Source of the DNA: Coprenecus sp949297365
GTDB lineage: Bacteria > Bacteroidota > Bacteroidia > Bacteroidales > UBA932
DNA: 64,000 nt
Assembly (NCBI GenBank): GCA_963931055.1
Contig: OZ006987.1
Span: 124,001-188,000 of the forward strand
Reading direction: 5' to 3'
The notes under the pieces are model-generated. The model was not told the origin of the DNA. It made no database searches and worked only from the letters and a program-made list of their open reading frames with translations. The translations under genes and the position numbers were made by a program. Below, piece by piece: positions 24,644 through 33,730 of this stretch (positions are counted from its first letter, which is position 1; each line of letters starts with the position of its first letter).

Positions 24644-26641
24644 TCAGTTACTCAGTTCTATCCACTCCTCCATCGTGCGGTCGAGGGTACGTTTCAGTTC
24701 CAGATACTCCCTGGTCAGCTTGTCTATGTCGGTATCTGCCGACGGAGCCGCCAGGACCTTCTCCAGTTCCTTCATCTGGGCCTCAAGGTCGGCTATTTTC
24801 TTCTCGCAGCTCTCGATGCGCTTCTGCTTGCGACGCTGATCCTTCTGCTCCTGAAAGGAGAGGTTGGAGGCTGTCCGGGGCTTGGGAGTATGGGCTGACT
24901 GAGAAGATGATGCCTGAAAGACTGACGGTTGTCCGGTTGCCGAAGGTTTCTCTGACTTCTGAGTTCCGGACTCCGATGAACGGTCAGAACGTTCCAAGTC
25001 CTGAAGGGTCTCTATCCTGCGCTTCTCGATGAAGTCCTGCACTCCTCCCAGATACTCCTTGACCCGGCCGTCGCGGAACTCGTAGACCTTGTCCACCAGC
25101 CCGTCGAGGAAGTCCCTGTCGTGCGATACTATGATAAGAGTTCCATCGTAGCGCTGGAGAGCCTGCTTGAGCACGTCCTTGGAACGGATATCCATGTGGT
25201 TGGTGGGCTCGTCGAGGGCCAGCAGGTTGTAGGGATGCAGTATCAGCTTGGCCATGGCCAGACGGGAGCGTTCCCCTCCGCTGAGTACGGCCACTTTCTT
25301 GTCCACATCATTGCCCCTGAACAGGAACGCACCAAGTATATCCCGCAACTTAGTACGGATATCCCCTACCGCCACCTTATCCAACGTATCGTACACAGTA
25401 TCATTGCGGTTCAGCACATCCTCCTGGTTCTGGGCGTAGTAACCCAGAGCGACATTGTACCCGAGGGAGGCCGAGCCGGCGATGGGCCGCAGCTCTCCGG
25501 TAATGTATTTCATCATGGTACTCTTTCCCTCGCCGTTGCGTCCGACGAAAGCCACCTTCTCCCCTCTCTCCACGGTCAGGTCGATGTCGGTGAACACCAC
25601 CTTGGGACTGCCCGAGCCGTCGCGGGGCGGATAGCCTCCTGTGAGGGCCTTGGCCTGAAAGACTATCTGGCCGGAGCGGGGGGCGGGCGGGAACTTGACG
25701 CTAAGAGCCGAGTTGTCCTCCTCGTCTATCTCTATGCGCTCTATCTTCTCCAGTTGCTTGATGCGGGACTGCACCTGATTGCTCTTGGTAGGCTTGTAGC
25801 GGAAACGCTCAATAAATTCCTCGGTCTTCTCGATCATCCGCTGCTGGTTCTCGTATGCGGCCCTCTGCTGCTCCATCCGCTCGCGGCGCAGCTCAACATA
25901 CTTGGAATACGGCACCTTGTAGTCGTAGATGTGACCGAGGACTATCTCCACCGTCCTGGTGGTCACCCGGTCCAGGAAGCGGCGGTCGTGGGAAATGAGC
26001 ACCACTGAGCCACGATAACCGTACAGATAATCCTCCAGCCACTGTATGGATTCTATGTCCAGATGGTTGGTGGGCTCGTCCAGCAGAAGCACATCGGGCT
26101 TGGTCAGCAGAACCTTGGCCAGTTCCACGCGCATGTTCCAGCCCTGCGAGAATGTGCTGCGCTGCCGTCCCAGCTCGCTCTTCTTGAAACCCAGGCCTAC
26201 CAGGGTCTTCTCGGCCAGCACGGCAGGAGACTCGGACTGGGCCATGGCCAGTTTATCGTTGAGTTCATTGAGTTCCTCTATCAGCCTATGGTAGGCAGCA
26301 GATTCGTAATCCGTCCTCTCGCCCAGCTCACGGCTGATCTCCTCCACCCTCTCACCCATGGTGAAATGGTCGGCGAAGACGGACATGGCGGCCTCTATGA
26401 CCGTCGTGTCCTTCGAATAGCTCATAATCTGGGGCAGGTAGCCTACGGTCTGCTCCTTAGGTTTCATTATAGAGCCTGATGTCGGATGATCCACACCGGC
26501 TATGAGCTTGAGTATCGTACTCTTACCCGCACCGTTCTTACCCACAAGGGCTATATGCTCCCCGTCACTGACGTGGAAGCTGATGTCGTCCAGGAGGGTG
26601 AAGCCTCCGAAGGCTACTGTTATATTATTTATCGATATCAT
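24644..26641 (-). CDS. ABC-F family ATP-binding protein
   Basis: The 665-residue protein has two ABC domains in one chain and no membrane spans. The first has Walker A GKNGAGKST (about 34-42), FSQGWNMRVELAKV as the signature region, and DVLLLDEPTNHLDIESIQWLE. The second has GRNGEGKSTM, the signature LSGGERSRLAMAKL and NLLALDEPTNHMDIRSKDVLKQAL. The linker between them is a charged coiled coil. A C-terminal charged coiled coil (about 580-665) follows a low-complexity Ser-rich stretch. ABC-F proteins act on the ribosome in translation or antibiotic protection; this looks like a housekeeping YdiF/Uup-like member. The tatC stop lies 17 bases inside its start region. Confidence 0.9.
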   Translation of the reverse strand: MISINNITVAFGGFTLLDDISFHVSDGEHIALVGKNGAGKSTILKLIAGVDHPTSGSIMKPKEQTVGYLPQIMSYSKDTTVIEAAMSVFADHFTMGERVEEISRELGERTDYESAAYHRLIEELNELNDKLAMAQSESPAVLAEKTLVGLGFKKSELGRQRSTFSQGWNMRVELAKVLLTKPDVLLLDEPTNHLDIESIQWLEDYLYGYRGSVVLISHDRRFLDRVTTRTVEIVLGHIYDYKVPYSKYVELRRERMEQQRAAYENQQRMIEKTEEFIERFRYKPTKSNQVQSRIKQLEKIERIEIDEEDNSALSVKFPPAPRSGQIVFQAKALTGGYPPRDGSGSPKVVFTDIDLTVERGEKVAFVGRNGEGKSTMMKYITGELRPIAGSASLGYNVALGYYAQNQEDVLNRNDTVYDTLDKVAVGDIRTKLRDILGAFLFRGNDVDKKVAVLSGGERSRLAMAKLILHPYNLLALDEPTNHMDIRSKDVLKQALQRYDGTLIIVSHDRDFLDGLVDKVYEFRDGRVKEYLGGVQDFIEKRRIETLQDLERSDRSSESGTQKSEKPSATGQPSVFQASSSQSAHTPKPRTASNLSFQEQKDQRRKQKRIESCEKKIADLEAQMKELEKVLAAPSADTDIDKLTREYLELKRTLDRTMEEWIELSN

Positions 26642-27452
26642 TATCAGTCTGTCTATCTACAATATTAACTTCTGCATTCACTTTTTTATCCCTGCAAAGC
26701 ATTATGGACACCTCGTAGAGCAGATACAAAGGCAGTGCCACGACTATCATCGTGAAGGCGTCGCCCGATGGGGTGATGACGGCCGATATGGCCAGAGCAG
26801 CTACGATCGCGTACTTGCGGAAACTCCTCAGCATCCTCCGGTTGATAATCCCTATCCGGGACAGCAGCAGGGCCAGGGCCGGCAGCTCGAAGACCACGCC
26901 CATAATCAGGTTGAGCTTCAGGAACATCCCGATGTACGAGAGCAGCGATATCTGGTTGGCCACCGACTCGCTCACCTGATAGGTTCCCAGAAAGCGCAGG
27001 GTCAGCGGGAAGACCACCACGTAGCCCACCCCCACGCCGATGTAGAACAGCAGGGATGAGAGCCCGAAAGCCGTCTGAGCCGCCCGCTTCTCCCGGTCAT
27101 ACAGGGCCGGTCTGACAAAGAGCCACACCTGATAGATCAGAAACGGCATGGCCACGATGACCGCCAGCCAGAAGGAGATGCGCACGTGGGTGAAGAACTG
27201 GGCGGCCAGGTCGATATTGACCAGTTCCACCCGGAAAGGCTCCAGAGCCCCGATCCCGAGCAGCCCCAGCAGCCTGTCCATCCACCGATAGACGAAGAAA
27301 CCGTCCGTCAGCGGAGCCAGCACCACCCCGTCAAACACCGTCTCCTTGCACAGGAAGAACATGACCATCAGGACAATAATCACAGCAAAACTGCGGAAGA
27401 TCACCTTTCGCAGCTCGTCCAGATGTTCCCAGAAGGTCATTTCTCCCGCCAC
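26625..27452 (-). CDS. tatC: Sec-independent protein translocase TatC
   Basis: The 275-residue integral membrane protein has about six hydrophobic segments. MTFWEHLDELRKVIFRS at the N-terminus and FLIYQVWLFVRPALYDREKR after the third segment are TatC hallmarks. It recognises twin-arginine signal peptides. It follows tatA with a 12-base gap and overlaps the ABC-F start by 17 bases. A client with an RR signal is encoded at 36075. Confidence 0.95.
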   Translation of the reverse strand: MAGEMTFWEHLDELRKVIFRSFAVIIVLMVMFFLCKETVFDGVVLAPLTDGFFVYRWMDRLLGLLGIGALEPFRVELVNIDLAAQFFTHVRISFWLAVIVAMPFLIYQVWLFVRPALYDREKRAAQTAFGLSSLLFYIGVGVGYVVVFPLTLRFLGTYQVSESVANQISLLSYIGMFLKLNLIMGVVFELPALALLLSRIGIINRRMLRSFRKYAIVAALAISAVITPSGDAFTMIVVALPLYLLYEVSIMLCRDKKVNAEVNIVDRQTDNDIDK

Positions 27453-27464
27453 GGCACCCCTCTC

Positions 27465-27716
27465 CTACTTCTTCCCGGCGGAGCTGTCCTTTGCGGAATC
27501 TGCGGAACTTGCAGTAGACGTTCCCTTCTTGGCAGATGAATCCGTATTCAGGTCATCCTCAATGCCGTTGACCCCCTCCTTGAAGCTCTTGACCCCTTTG
27601 CCGAAGCTCTTCATCAACTCGGGAATCTTCTTGGCCCCGAACAGCAGCAGGACGATGAGCAGCAGTACCAGTATCTCGGTCAGTCCTATAGACCCTAAAA
27701 ACAAAAGTGTAAGCAT
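27465..27716 (-). CDS. tatA: Sec-independent protein translocase TatA/E
   Basis: The 83-residue protein has one N-terminal membrane helix (about 6-26), the FGAKKIPELMKSFGKGVKSFKEG amphipathic region with the conserved Phe-Gly hinge, and a hydrophilic Ser/Lys-rich tail. It forms the translocation pore of the Tat system with TatC. No separate tatB gene is present, as is common in Bacteroidetes. Confidence 0.95.
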   Translation of the reverse strand: MLTLLFLGSIGLTEILVLLLIVLLLFGAKKIPELMKSFGKGVKSFKEGVNGIEDDLNTDSSAKKGTSTASSADSAKDSSAGKK

Positions 27717-27742
27717 ACGGTTCTTTTCTTTATAAATCGATG

Positions 27743-27750
27743 CAAATCTA
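27743..27750 (-). promoter_or_regulatory. -7 box for tatA-tatC
   Basis: TAGATTTG on the minus strand lies about 26 bases before the tatA ATG at 27716. The -33 position is AT-rich without a clear TTTG. The stretch 27751-27838 up to the DUF4062 gene contains nothing else recognisable. Confidence 0.4.
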
Positions 27751-27838
27751 TTAAAAATAGATATTTCCTACTTATTTTTTATAAAATGATTATATCCAAC
27801 ATCTTTTCCTGATGCCTCAGGATATCTTCCGCATTCCA

Positions 27839-29347
27839 TTATTCATTCCCTCCGCCAGCCGTCGCAATATACTTCTGATCCGGGTCGTTTGACTTTGGTT
27901 TTGTCGGACGCAAAAGCCCCGCCAGAATGAGCCTGGTAATGTATCTTTCCCTCGAACGGCTTTGATTCACAATCCCAAGATGATTAAATATCTCGCTACT
28001 GGTCCGTGCATATACAGCACAATAATCTAAAACCTTCTTTTGTTTTCTATCCAGTTTTATAGTCGGAGTTGGTGCATTTTCTATGGAACTTGGTGCATTT
28101 TCTATGGAACTTAGTGCATTTTCTATGGAACTTGGTGCATTTTCTCTCCAAAGAATCACACGAAAATTACTATCTTGAATAAACTCAGGGGCTTTCAATC
28201 CCATAGCCTTACACTCATCCACCATATCGCTAGTACCGGTGCCGAGACGTTCTATATAGCCTGCAAGATACAATGGATTGGCCAACACTGGATTAGCAGG
28301 AATTGATGTATGAGGCAATGACAGCTGAGCTGCTGTAATCCCAAATGGCAGGCGTCCTGGATTCCACACCTCCAATCTGTTAGGGAAAAGCATTACCTGT
28401 ACACTTCCATTGCTCGTATAGTCCCGGTGACATATTGCATTCACAATGCTTTCAATCACAGATTTGACAGGCAGTTCAAAATTTATATCCACTTCGGCAC
28501 TCTTATCCCTTTCTCCCACACGGGCATCTATGTGTGACATAACAAATGAGACTGCATTATCAATCATTTCGAACAATGAACCGTGGAATACCTGATAGGA
28601 GGCCAATGGTTTGCTTATTGTATTGGTATAGAACTGAACGCATTTTACTTCTGATGCCGGGAAGTATTTTTGAGGTTCTTTCCCAAACAGTAATAAAGCC
28701 GCATTGGTTATCCGGCCTCTGTCTATCAAATTCAGACTTCTCAACACACGTTCTACACCAGCATCATTTAACAGAGGAAAAGCTCGTTTCTTTCTGGCGC
28801 GTTCCACAAAGATACCCACTTTATCCTCGTCAATATCAGCAAAAGAGGCAGTAGGATGGAGTGTAGCATCAAAAGGTAATAGCCGCAGATATTCTTTCTC
28901 TTCCAGATAACGCACCAATGAAGCATAAACGGCTGAGCGCAATTCCTCATAATCTCCAAACGACTTGCGGACTACACACTGTTCCGCTTTTTTGATAAAG
29001 CCGACTTCTTTGGCATTACGTTGATTCTTATCCATCCGCTTGATAAAAATCAAACGGTCTTTATATAGCTCGGTCGCCAAATCAAACTCCCGCTCGGTAG
29101 GTGAAATCCCTTCAGCATCTTCATAGCCATAATCAGCACCCATCAGAGCGATATAAACATCTGACTGCTTGACTTCTTCAAGATATACTTGAGAAGCAGA
29201 CCGAGACTTGGCCGGCATTTCCTCAAATATAAAAACTTCAAAGAATCTGCCGAGCAGAGCATCTGTCCGTATATACTCTGCCAAAGCCTTGCGTTCCACA
29301 GCAAATTCCCGCTGCACACTGCTTACAAATATTCTGATCGGCCCCAT
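27839..29347 (-). CDS. DUF4062 / HATPase-type ATP-binding protein, possible immune effector or sensor
   Basis: The 502-residue protein begins with a DUF4062 domain (about 1-100; IRIFVSSVQREFAVERKALAEYI, VYIALMGADYGYE), a TIR-like fold known in conflict-system proteins. It continues with the layout of COG2865-type predicted regulators: a linker (DAGVERVLRSLNLIDRGRITNAALLLFGKEP) and a GHKL-like ATPase segment (VKSVIESIVNAICHRDYTSNGSVQVMLFPNRLEVWNPG, then LAGYIERLGTGTSDM). A winged-helix-like C-terminus (QKKVLDYCAVYARTSSEIFNHL) follows. In typical family members the N-terminal domain is AlbA_2/Schlafen-like; here DUF4062 takes that place. Between ATPase and HTH lies a 7-residue repeat (APSSIEN). 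The gene is AT-rich, stands alone and has no signal peptide. A defence role is inference. Confidence 0.75.
   Translation of the reverse strand: MGPIRIFVSSVQREFAVERKALAEYIRTDALLGRFFEVFIFEEMPAKSRSASQVYLEEVKQSDVYIALMGADYGYEDAEGISPTEREFDLATELYKDRLIFIKRMDKNQRNAKEVGFIKKAEQCVVRKSFGDYEELRSAVYASLVRYLEEKEYLRLLPFDATLHPTASFADIDEDKVGIFVERARKKRAFPLLNDAGVERVLRSLNLIDRGRITNAALLLFGKEPQKYFPASEVKCVQFYTNTISKPLASYQVFHGSLFEMIDNAVSFVMSHIDARVGERDKSAEVDINFELPVKSVIESIVNAICHRDYTSNGSVQVMLFPNRLEVWNPGRLPFGITAAQLSLPHTSIPANPVLANPLYLAGYIERLGTGTSDMVDECKAMGLKAPEFIQDSNFRVILWRENAPSSIENALSSIENAPSSIENAPTPTIKLDRKQKKVLDYCAVYARTSSEIFNHLGIVNQSRSRERYITRLILAGLLRPTKPKSNDPDQKYIATAGGGNE
28069..28146 (-). repeat. 21-bp in-frame tandem repeat within the DUF4062 gene
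   Basis: Units start at 28069, 28090 and 28111, with a partial fourth from 28132. Each encodes a 7-residue unit of the form APSSIEN on the minus strand. Because the period is a multiple of three, copy number can change without breaking the frame and would alter linker length between the ATPase and HTH parts. Confidence 0.85.
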
Positions 29348-29409
29348 ACCACTATTCCTTTATCTATCAAAATTTCCCAACCCCACATATTCACAGACAG
29401 TTATTTTCT

Positions 29410-29829
29410 CTAATGCTGTTCCGCGTCGGCCTTGCGGAATACTTCCAGCAGGGCGGCTGGGATGCGGGTAGGCCGGCGAGTGTCGCTGTGTATGAACCCG
29501 AGCACCACCGAGCCGTCGCAGACGAGGTCGCCGTTCTGGTTGTAGATGTCCGTCAGCACCTCTATCCGCGCCATCGGTTCCTTCTCCACCCGGGAGACCA
29601 CCCGGAGCACATCCCCCATCCGGGCCGGCGTGTGGTACTTAGCATTGACCGACACCACCGGCATCATGATTCCGTGCTTTTCCAGTTCCATGATCGGCAG
29701 CCCGACATCCAGCAGGAACTGGTGCCGGCCGCACTCGAAGTAGCGGATGTAGTTCGAGTGATGGACTATCCCCATCTGGTCGGTCTCGTAGTAACGGACC
29801 TCTATCTGTGTCTCCGACTGGATGAACAT
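29410..29829 (-). CDS. acyl-CoA thioesterase, YbgC/4-hydroxybenzoyl-CoA type
   Basis: The 139-residue hot-dog-fold protein carries YYETDQMGIVHHSNYIRYFE, in which Asp17 and the following Gly-Ile-Val-His-His form the active-site region of the YbgC/4HBT family. The strands VVSRVEKEPMARIEVLTDIYN are typical. It hydrolyses short acyl-CoA thioesters; the substrate is not predictable from sequence. It lies 21 bases after valS on the same strand and may be cotranscribed with it. Confidence 0.9.
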   Translation of the reverse strand: MFIQSETQIEVRYYETDQMGIVHHSNYIRYFECGRHQFLLDVGLPIMELEKHGIMMPVVSVNAKYHTPARMGDVLRVVSRVEKEPMARIEVLTDIYNQNGDLVCDGSVVLGFIHSDTRRPTRIPAALLEVFRKADAEQH

Positions 29830-29850
29830 AACTTTATCCGACTAAAATAT

Positions 29851-32502
29851 TCAACCTCTGAGCGCCTCGAGGGTCTTGCGCAGTCCCTCTATCTTGGCGG
29901 TCGCATCCAAAAGTTTCTTCTTCTCGTTCTGCACCACAGCCTCGGGAGCATTCTGCATGAACTTCTCATTGGACAGCTTGGCATTCACTCCCTTGAGGAA
30001 TTTCTCCAGACGCTCGATCTCTGCCTCGGCCTTGGCTATCTCCTCCTGCACGTCGGTCTTGCCGGCCAGCGGGACGAACATCTCTACCGTACCCACGAGG
30101 AAGGAAGCGCCTGCCTCCCTCTCGCCGAAGTCCTCGACGTAGGAAATCTCCCCGACATTGCCCATACGGCGGACTATGCCGGTCATCTCCTCGGGGAATG
30201 CGCCCTTTATGCGCAGGTCAAGAGCCTCTTTCGGGGACAATCCCTTCTTCTGGCGGATATTCCTCAGAGCCGCCACAGCCTCCGTAGCAAGGTCAAATGC
30301 GGCAATGAAGGCCTCGTCGTACTCGCCGCCCTCGGGCTGACGCTCCAGCATGATGGTAGCCCCATCGGGACGCTCGGCCAGGTTGTGCCAGAGTTCCTCG
30401 GTGATGAAGGGCATCACGGGATGCAGGAGTTTCAGCAGGGAATCGAAGAATCCGATGGTGGCGTCGTAGGTCACTCCGTCTATCGGGGCACCGTAGGCGG
30501 GCTTCACTATCTCGAGATACCAGGCGCAGAAGTCATCCCAGAACAGCTTGTACAGGCACATCAGGGCATCCGAGATGCGGAACTTGGAGAAATGGTCGGC
30601 GACGACGGCTATCTCGCGGTTCAGCTTCTGGGTGAACCACCTGACGGCCAGGGCGGCGTGCTCAGGAGCCTCTATGGAGCGGTCCACGCTCCAGCCCTTG
30701 ACCAGACGGTAGGCGTTCCATATCTTGTTGCAGAAGTTTCGGCCCTGTTCCACCTGGGACTCGTCGAAGAGGATGTCGTTGCCGGCGGCAGTGCATAGCA
30801 GCATGCCGATGCGGACTCCGTCAGCACCGTAGTCGTCGATCAGCTTCAGGGGGTCGGGCGAGTTGCCCAGGGTCTTGGACATCTTGCGGCCCAGCTTGTC
30901 GCGGACGATACCGGTGAAGTACACGTTGCGGAAGGGCACCTTGGCCATGAACTCATTGCCCGCCATGACCATCCTGGCCACCCAGAAGAAGATGATGTCC
31001 GGGCCGGTCACCAGGTCGTTGGTCGGATAGTAGTAGGCCAGGTCGGCGTTCGGGGCCTTGTCCGGGAAGCCGGGCTTGGCGGGGTCGAATACCGAGATGG
31101 GCCAAAGCCACGAGGAGAACCAGGTATCCAGTACGTCCTCGTCGCGTCTGAGATCGGCAGCTGTAACCGAGGGGTCGAGCTGCTGAGCGGCCTTCAGGGC
31201 CTCCTCGGGAGTGGCCTCGACCACGTAGCGGCCATCGGGCAGGTAGTATGCGGGTATCTGCTGTCCCCACCACAATTGGCGGGAGATGCACCAGTCGCGG
31301 GTGTTCTCCATCCAGTGACGGTAGGTATTGCGGTATTTGTCTGGAATGAGTTTAATCTCACCGTTCTCCACGCGGTCCAGGGCAGCCTTGGAGAGTTCCT
31401 CCATCCTGATGAACCACTGCATGGAGAGCTTGGGCTCGATGACTGCATCGGTCCTCTCGGAGTGTCCCACAGGCGAGAGGTAGTCCTCCTCCTTCTCGAG
31501 CTGTCCGGCCTCGGCGAGCATCTTGACTATCTTCTTGCGGGCCACAAAGCGATCCTCTCCGACGAGGATCACGGCCTTATCGTTGAGCCTTCCGTGGTCG
31601 TCGATGATGTCGAGTACCGGAAGGTTGTGACGCAGGCCTATCTCGTAGTCGTTCACATCGTGGGCCGGGGTCACCTTCAGGCAGCCGGTACCGAAATCCA
31701 TGGTTACGTAGGAATCCTCGATGATGGGTATCTCACGGTTGATCAGAGGAATGAGTATCTTCTTGCCGCGCAGGTGGTGATACCTCGGGTCCTCGGGGTT
31801 GATGCAGACTGCGGCATCGGCCATAATGGTCTCGGGACGTGTCGTGGCGATGACAATGTAGTCGTCAGTGGCGTTGCCGGCTCCGTCGGAGACCTTGTAT
31901 CGCAGGTAGTAGAGCTTGGACTTGGTCTCCTTGTGGATCACCTCGTCGTCGCTCACGGCGGTCAGGGCCTGGGGATCCCAGTTGACCATCCTCACGCCAC
32001 GGTAGATATAGCCTTTCTTGTAAAAATATACGAATGTATTGGTAACCGCCTCGCTCAGGGCAGGATCCATGGTGAACCTGGTGCGGTCCCAGTCGCAGGA
32101 GGCTCCGAGCTTCTTGAGCTGCTCCAGGATGATGCCGCCGTGCTTCTCCTTCCACTCCCAGGCGTGTTTCATGAACTCCTCCCGGGTCAGGGACGACTTG
32201 TCGATGCCCTGCTCCTTGAGCTTGGCAACCACCTTTGCCTCGGTGGCTATCGATGCGTGGTCGGTACCGGGCACCCAGCAGGCGTTCTTGCCCTGCATGC
32301 GGGCACGGCGGACGAGCACGTCCTGTATAGTATTGTTAAGCATGTGACCCATGTGCAGCACACCCGTCACATTTGGGGGCGGAATAACGACCGTATACGG
32401 TTCGCGGCTGTCGGGTTCCGAATGGAAAAACTTGTTCTTCAACCAGTAAGAGTACCACTTCTCCTCCACCTCGGAGGGACTGTATTTTGCTGACAATTCC
32501 AT
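29851..32502 (-). CDS. valS: valyl-tRNA synthetase
   Basis: The 883-residue class I synthetase has the HIGH motif as HMGHMLNN near residues 47-54, the editing CP1 domain in the 200-400 region (TTRPETIMADAAVCINPED, GTGCLKVTPAHDVNDYEIG), KMSKS as KMSKTLGN near 540, an anticodon-binding domain and a C-terminal coiled-coil arm (about 820-883) typical of ValRS. Length is normal. A -7 box lies in the divergent promoter region before it. Confidence 0.97.
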   Translation of the reverse strand: MELSAKYSPSEVEEKWYSYWLKNKFFHSEPDSREPYTVVIPPPNVTGVLHMGHMLNNTIQDVLVRRARMQGKNACWVPGTDHASIATEAKVVAKLKEQGIDKSSLTREEFMKHAWEWKEKHGGIILEQLKKLGASCDWDRTRFTMDPALSEAVTNTFVYFYKKGYIYRGVRMVNWDPQALTAVSDDEVIHKETKSKLYYLRYKVSDGAGNATDDYIVIATTRPETIMADAAVCINPEDPRYHHLRGKKILIPLINREIPIIEDSYVTMDFGTGCLKVTPAHDVNDYEIGLRHNLPVLDIIDDHGRLNDKAVILVGEDRFVARKKIVKMLAEAGQLEKEEDYLSPVGHSERTDAVIEPKLSMQWFIRMEELSKAALDRVENGEIKLIPDKYRNTYRHWMENTRDWCISRQLWWGQQIPAYYLPDGRYVVEATPEEALKAAQQLDPSVTAADLRRDEDVLDTWFSSWLWPISVFDPAKPGFPDKAPNADLAYYYPTNDLVTGPDIIFFWVARMVMAGNEFMAKVPFRNVYFTGIVRDKLGRKMSKTLGNSPDPLKLIDDYGADGVRIGMLLCTAAGNDILFDESQVEQGRNFCNKIWNAYRLVKGWSVDRSIEAPEHAALAVRWFTQKLNREIAVVADHFSKFRISDALMCLYKLFWDDFCAWYLEIVKPAYGAPIDGVTYDATIGFFDSLLKLLHPVMPFITEELWHNLAERPDGATIMLERQPEGGEYDEAFIAAFDLATEAVAALRNIRQKKGLSPKEALDLRIKGAFPEEMTGIVRRMGNVGEISYVEDFGEREAGASFLVGTVEMFVPLAGKTDVQEEIAKAEAEIERLEKFLKGVNAKLSNEKFMQNAPEAVVQNEKKKLLDATAKIEGLRKTLEALRG

Positions 32503-32521
32503 AATCCTTCAATTTAACTCG

Positions 32522-32549
32522 CAAATATAATTCATTTTATGTAGATTTG
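32522..32549. promoter_or_regulatory. divergent -7 boxes between valS and the DUF3467 operon
   Basis: TATATTTG on the minus strand (32522-32529) faces valS. TAGATTTG on the plus strand (32542-32549) faces the DUF3467 gene. Both lie 20-35 bases from their start codons. No T-box-like leader is present; the gap is only about 80 bases. Confidence 0.5.
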
Positions 32550-32583
32550 CAGGCAGAATATTTTAAAAATTAAATCAAGAATT

Positions 32584-32901
32584 ATGGACAATCAACCGCA
32601 GAAAAAAGAAATAAGCATCGAGCTTACACGGGATGCCGCAACAGGACATTATTCGAACCTCGCCCTTATCACACACTCCAACAGCGAGTTCTTCATCGAC
32701 TTCGCCAGTGTGACTCCGGGCTATCCCAAAGCACAGGTAGTCAGCCGTGTCATCATGACACCGGAGCACATCAAGAGGCTCTACCTGGCCCTCAGGGACA
32801 ACATCAGCAAATACGAGGCTCAGAACGGAGAGATCAAGCTTACCGGCAACACTCCCAAGAACACCATACCTTTCGGTTTCGGCAACACTCCGGAGGCGTA
32901 G
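32584..32901 (+). CDS. DUF3467 family protein
   Basis: This 105-residue acidic protein has the DUF3467 core: a strand-rich SNLALITHSNSEFFIDFASVTPG followed by RVIMTPEHIKRLYLALRDNISKYE. The family is small and conserved in Bacteroidetes and other phyla, with unknown function. No signal peptide or membrane span is present. It is first in a four-gene operon with DUF2520, KdsC and Maf proteins; the next ATG lies three bases after its stop. Confidence 0.85.
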   Translation: MDNQPQKKEISIELTRDAATGHYSNLALITHSNSEFFIDFASVTPGYPKAQVVSRVIMTPEHIKRLYLALRDNISKYEAQNGEIKLTGNTPKNTIPFGFGNTPEA

Positions 32902-32904
32902 CCG

Positions 32905-33717
32905 ATGAGACCTGACATAGCTTTTGCGGGAGCCGGAAACGTAGCGTTCCGGTTCTCCCTTGCCCTGCAGGAAAAAGGCTACGATATATCTTTTGTCTAC
33001 AGCCGGACCGAACGCAGCCGCGATAAACTGGTGCGTGCTCTCCGTGCCAACGGCTCCGACACCCAGGCTGCGGCAGACTACAGAGATCTGGCATCGGCTG
33101 ACTTGATTTTTATCGCAGTATCGGACGACGCGATAGAGACAGTCGTCCGCGAAATGGCCGGGCAACTGGCAGGTATGGAAAAACTGCCGGCAGTAGTCCA
33201 CACCTCCGGTGCCACAGATATCTCCATACTCAAGCCGCTGGAGGACATAGGCTGCCGCTGCGGCGTGGTCTATCCGCTGATGACTCTCAACCGCAACAAG
33301 AACGTGGAGTTCAAGGACGTCCCCCTGCTGCTGGAGTCCACCTCACAGGAACTCAGGCCGGTACTGGACTCCATCGCGTCAGACCTGGGCGGCGAGCATT
33401 ATTTCTACTCGTCGGCAGACAGGCTCAAGATGCATGTGGCCGCCGTATTCACCACCAATTTCGTCAACTACCTTCTAGGGCTGGCATTCCCGATAGTCCA
33501 GCATGACCATCCACTGCTTATACCATCCACGATAGAGGCAGTGCGCAACGCATTCCTGCACACCCCCGCCTCCACTCTTACCGGACCGGCCAGGAGAGGC
33601 GACATGGAGACCATCCGCAAGCATCTGGAAGTCCTGGAGAGCATGGGTCTAAAGGAGCAGGAGGAGATATACCGCCTCTTCACTGACAGGATTCTGGAAA
33701 AATACCACCAAAAATAA
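32905..33717 (+). CDS. Rossmann-like / DUF2520 oxidoreductase-like protein
   Basis: The 270-residue protein has an N-terminal Rossmann fold (IAFAGAGNVAFRFSLAL, with GxGNV in place of the classic GxGxxG) and the DUF2520 C-terminal helical domain (about 130-265) with VYPLMTLNRNKNVEFKDVPLLLE and RLKMHVAAVFTTNFVNYLLGL. This resembles pyrroline-5-carboxylate or F420-type dehydrogenases, but the substrate is unknown. It is second in the operon. Confidence 0.85.
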   Translation: MRPDIAFAGAGNVAFRFSLALQEKGYDISFVYSRTERSRDKLVRALRANGSDTQAAADYRDLASADLIFIAVSDDAIETVVREMAGQLAGMEKLPAVVHTSGATDISILKPLEDIGCRCGVVYPLMTLNRNKNVEFKDVPLLLESTSQELRPVLDSIASDLGGEHYFYSSADRLKMHVAAVFTTNFVNYLLGLAFPIVQHDHPLLIPSTIEAVRNAFLHTPASTLTGPARRGDMETIRKHLEVLESMGLKEQEEIYRLFTDRILEKYHQK

Positions 33718-33730
33718 CAGCACAATCAAA

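Noticed and set aside
28069..28146. Possible CRISPR-like array
   Set aside because: The 21-bp units are directly adjacent without spacers and are in frame inside a gene, so this is a coding tandem repeat.
31276..32493. 405-codon plus-strand frame antisense to valS
   Set aside because: It lies entirely opposite a convincing valyl-tRNA synthetase and shows no family features.
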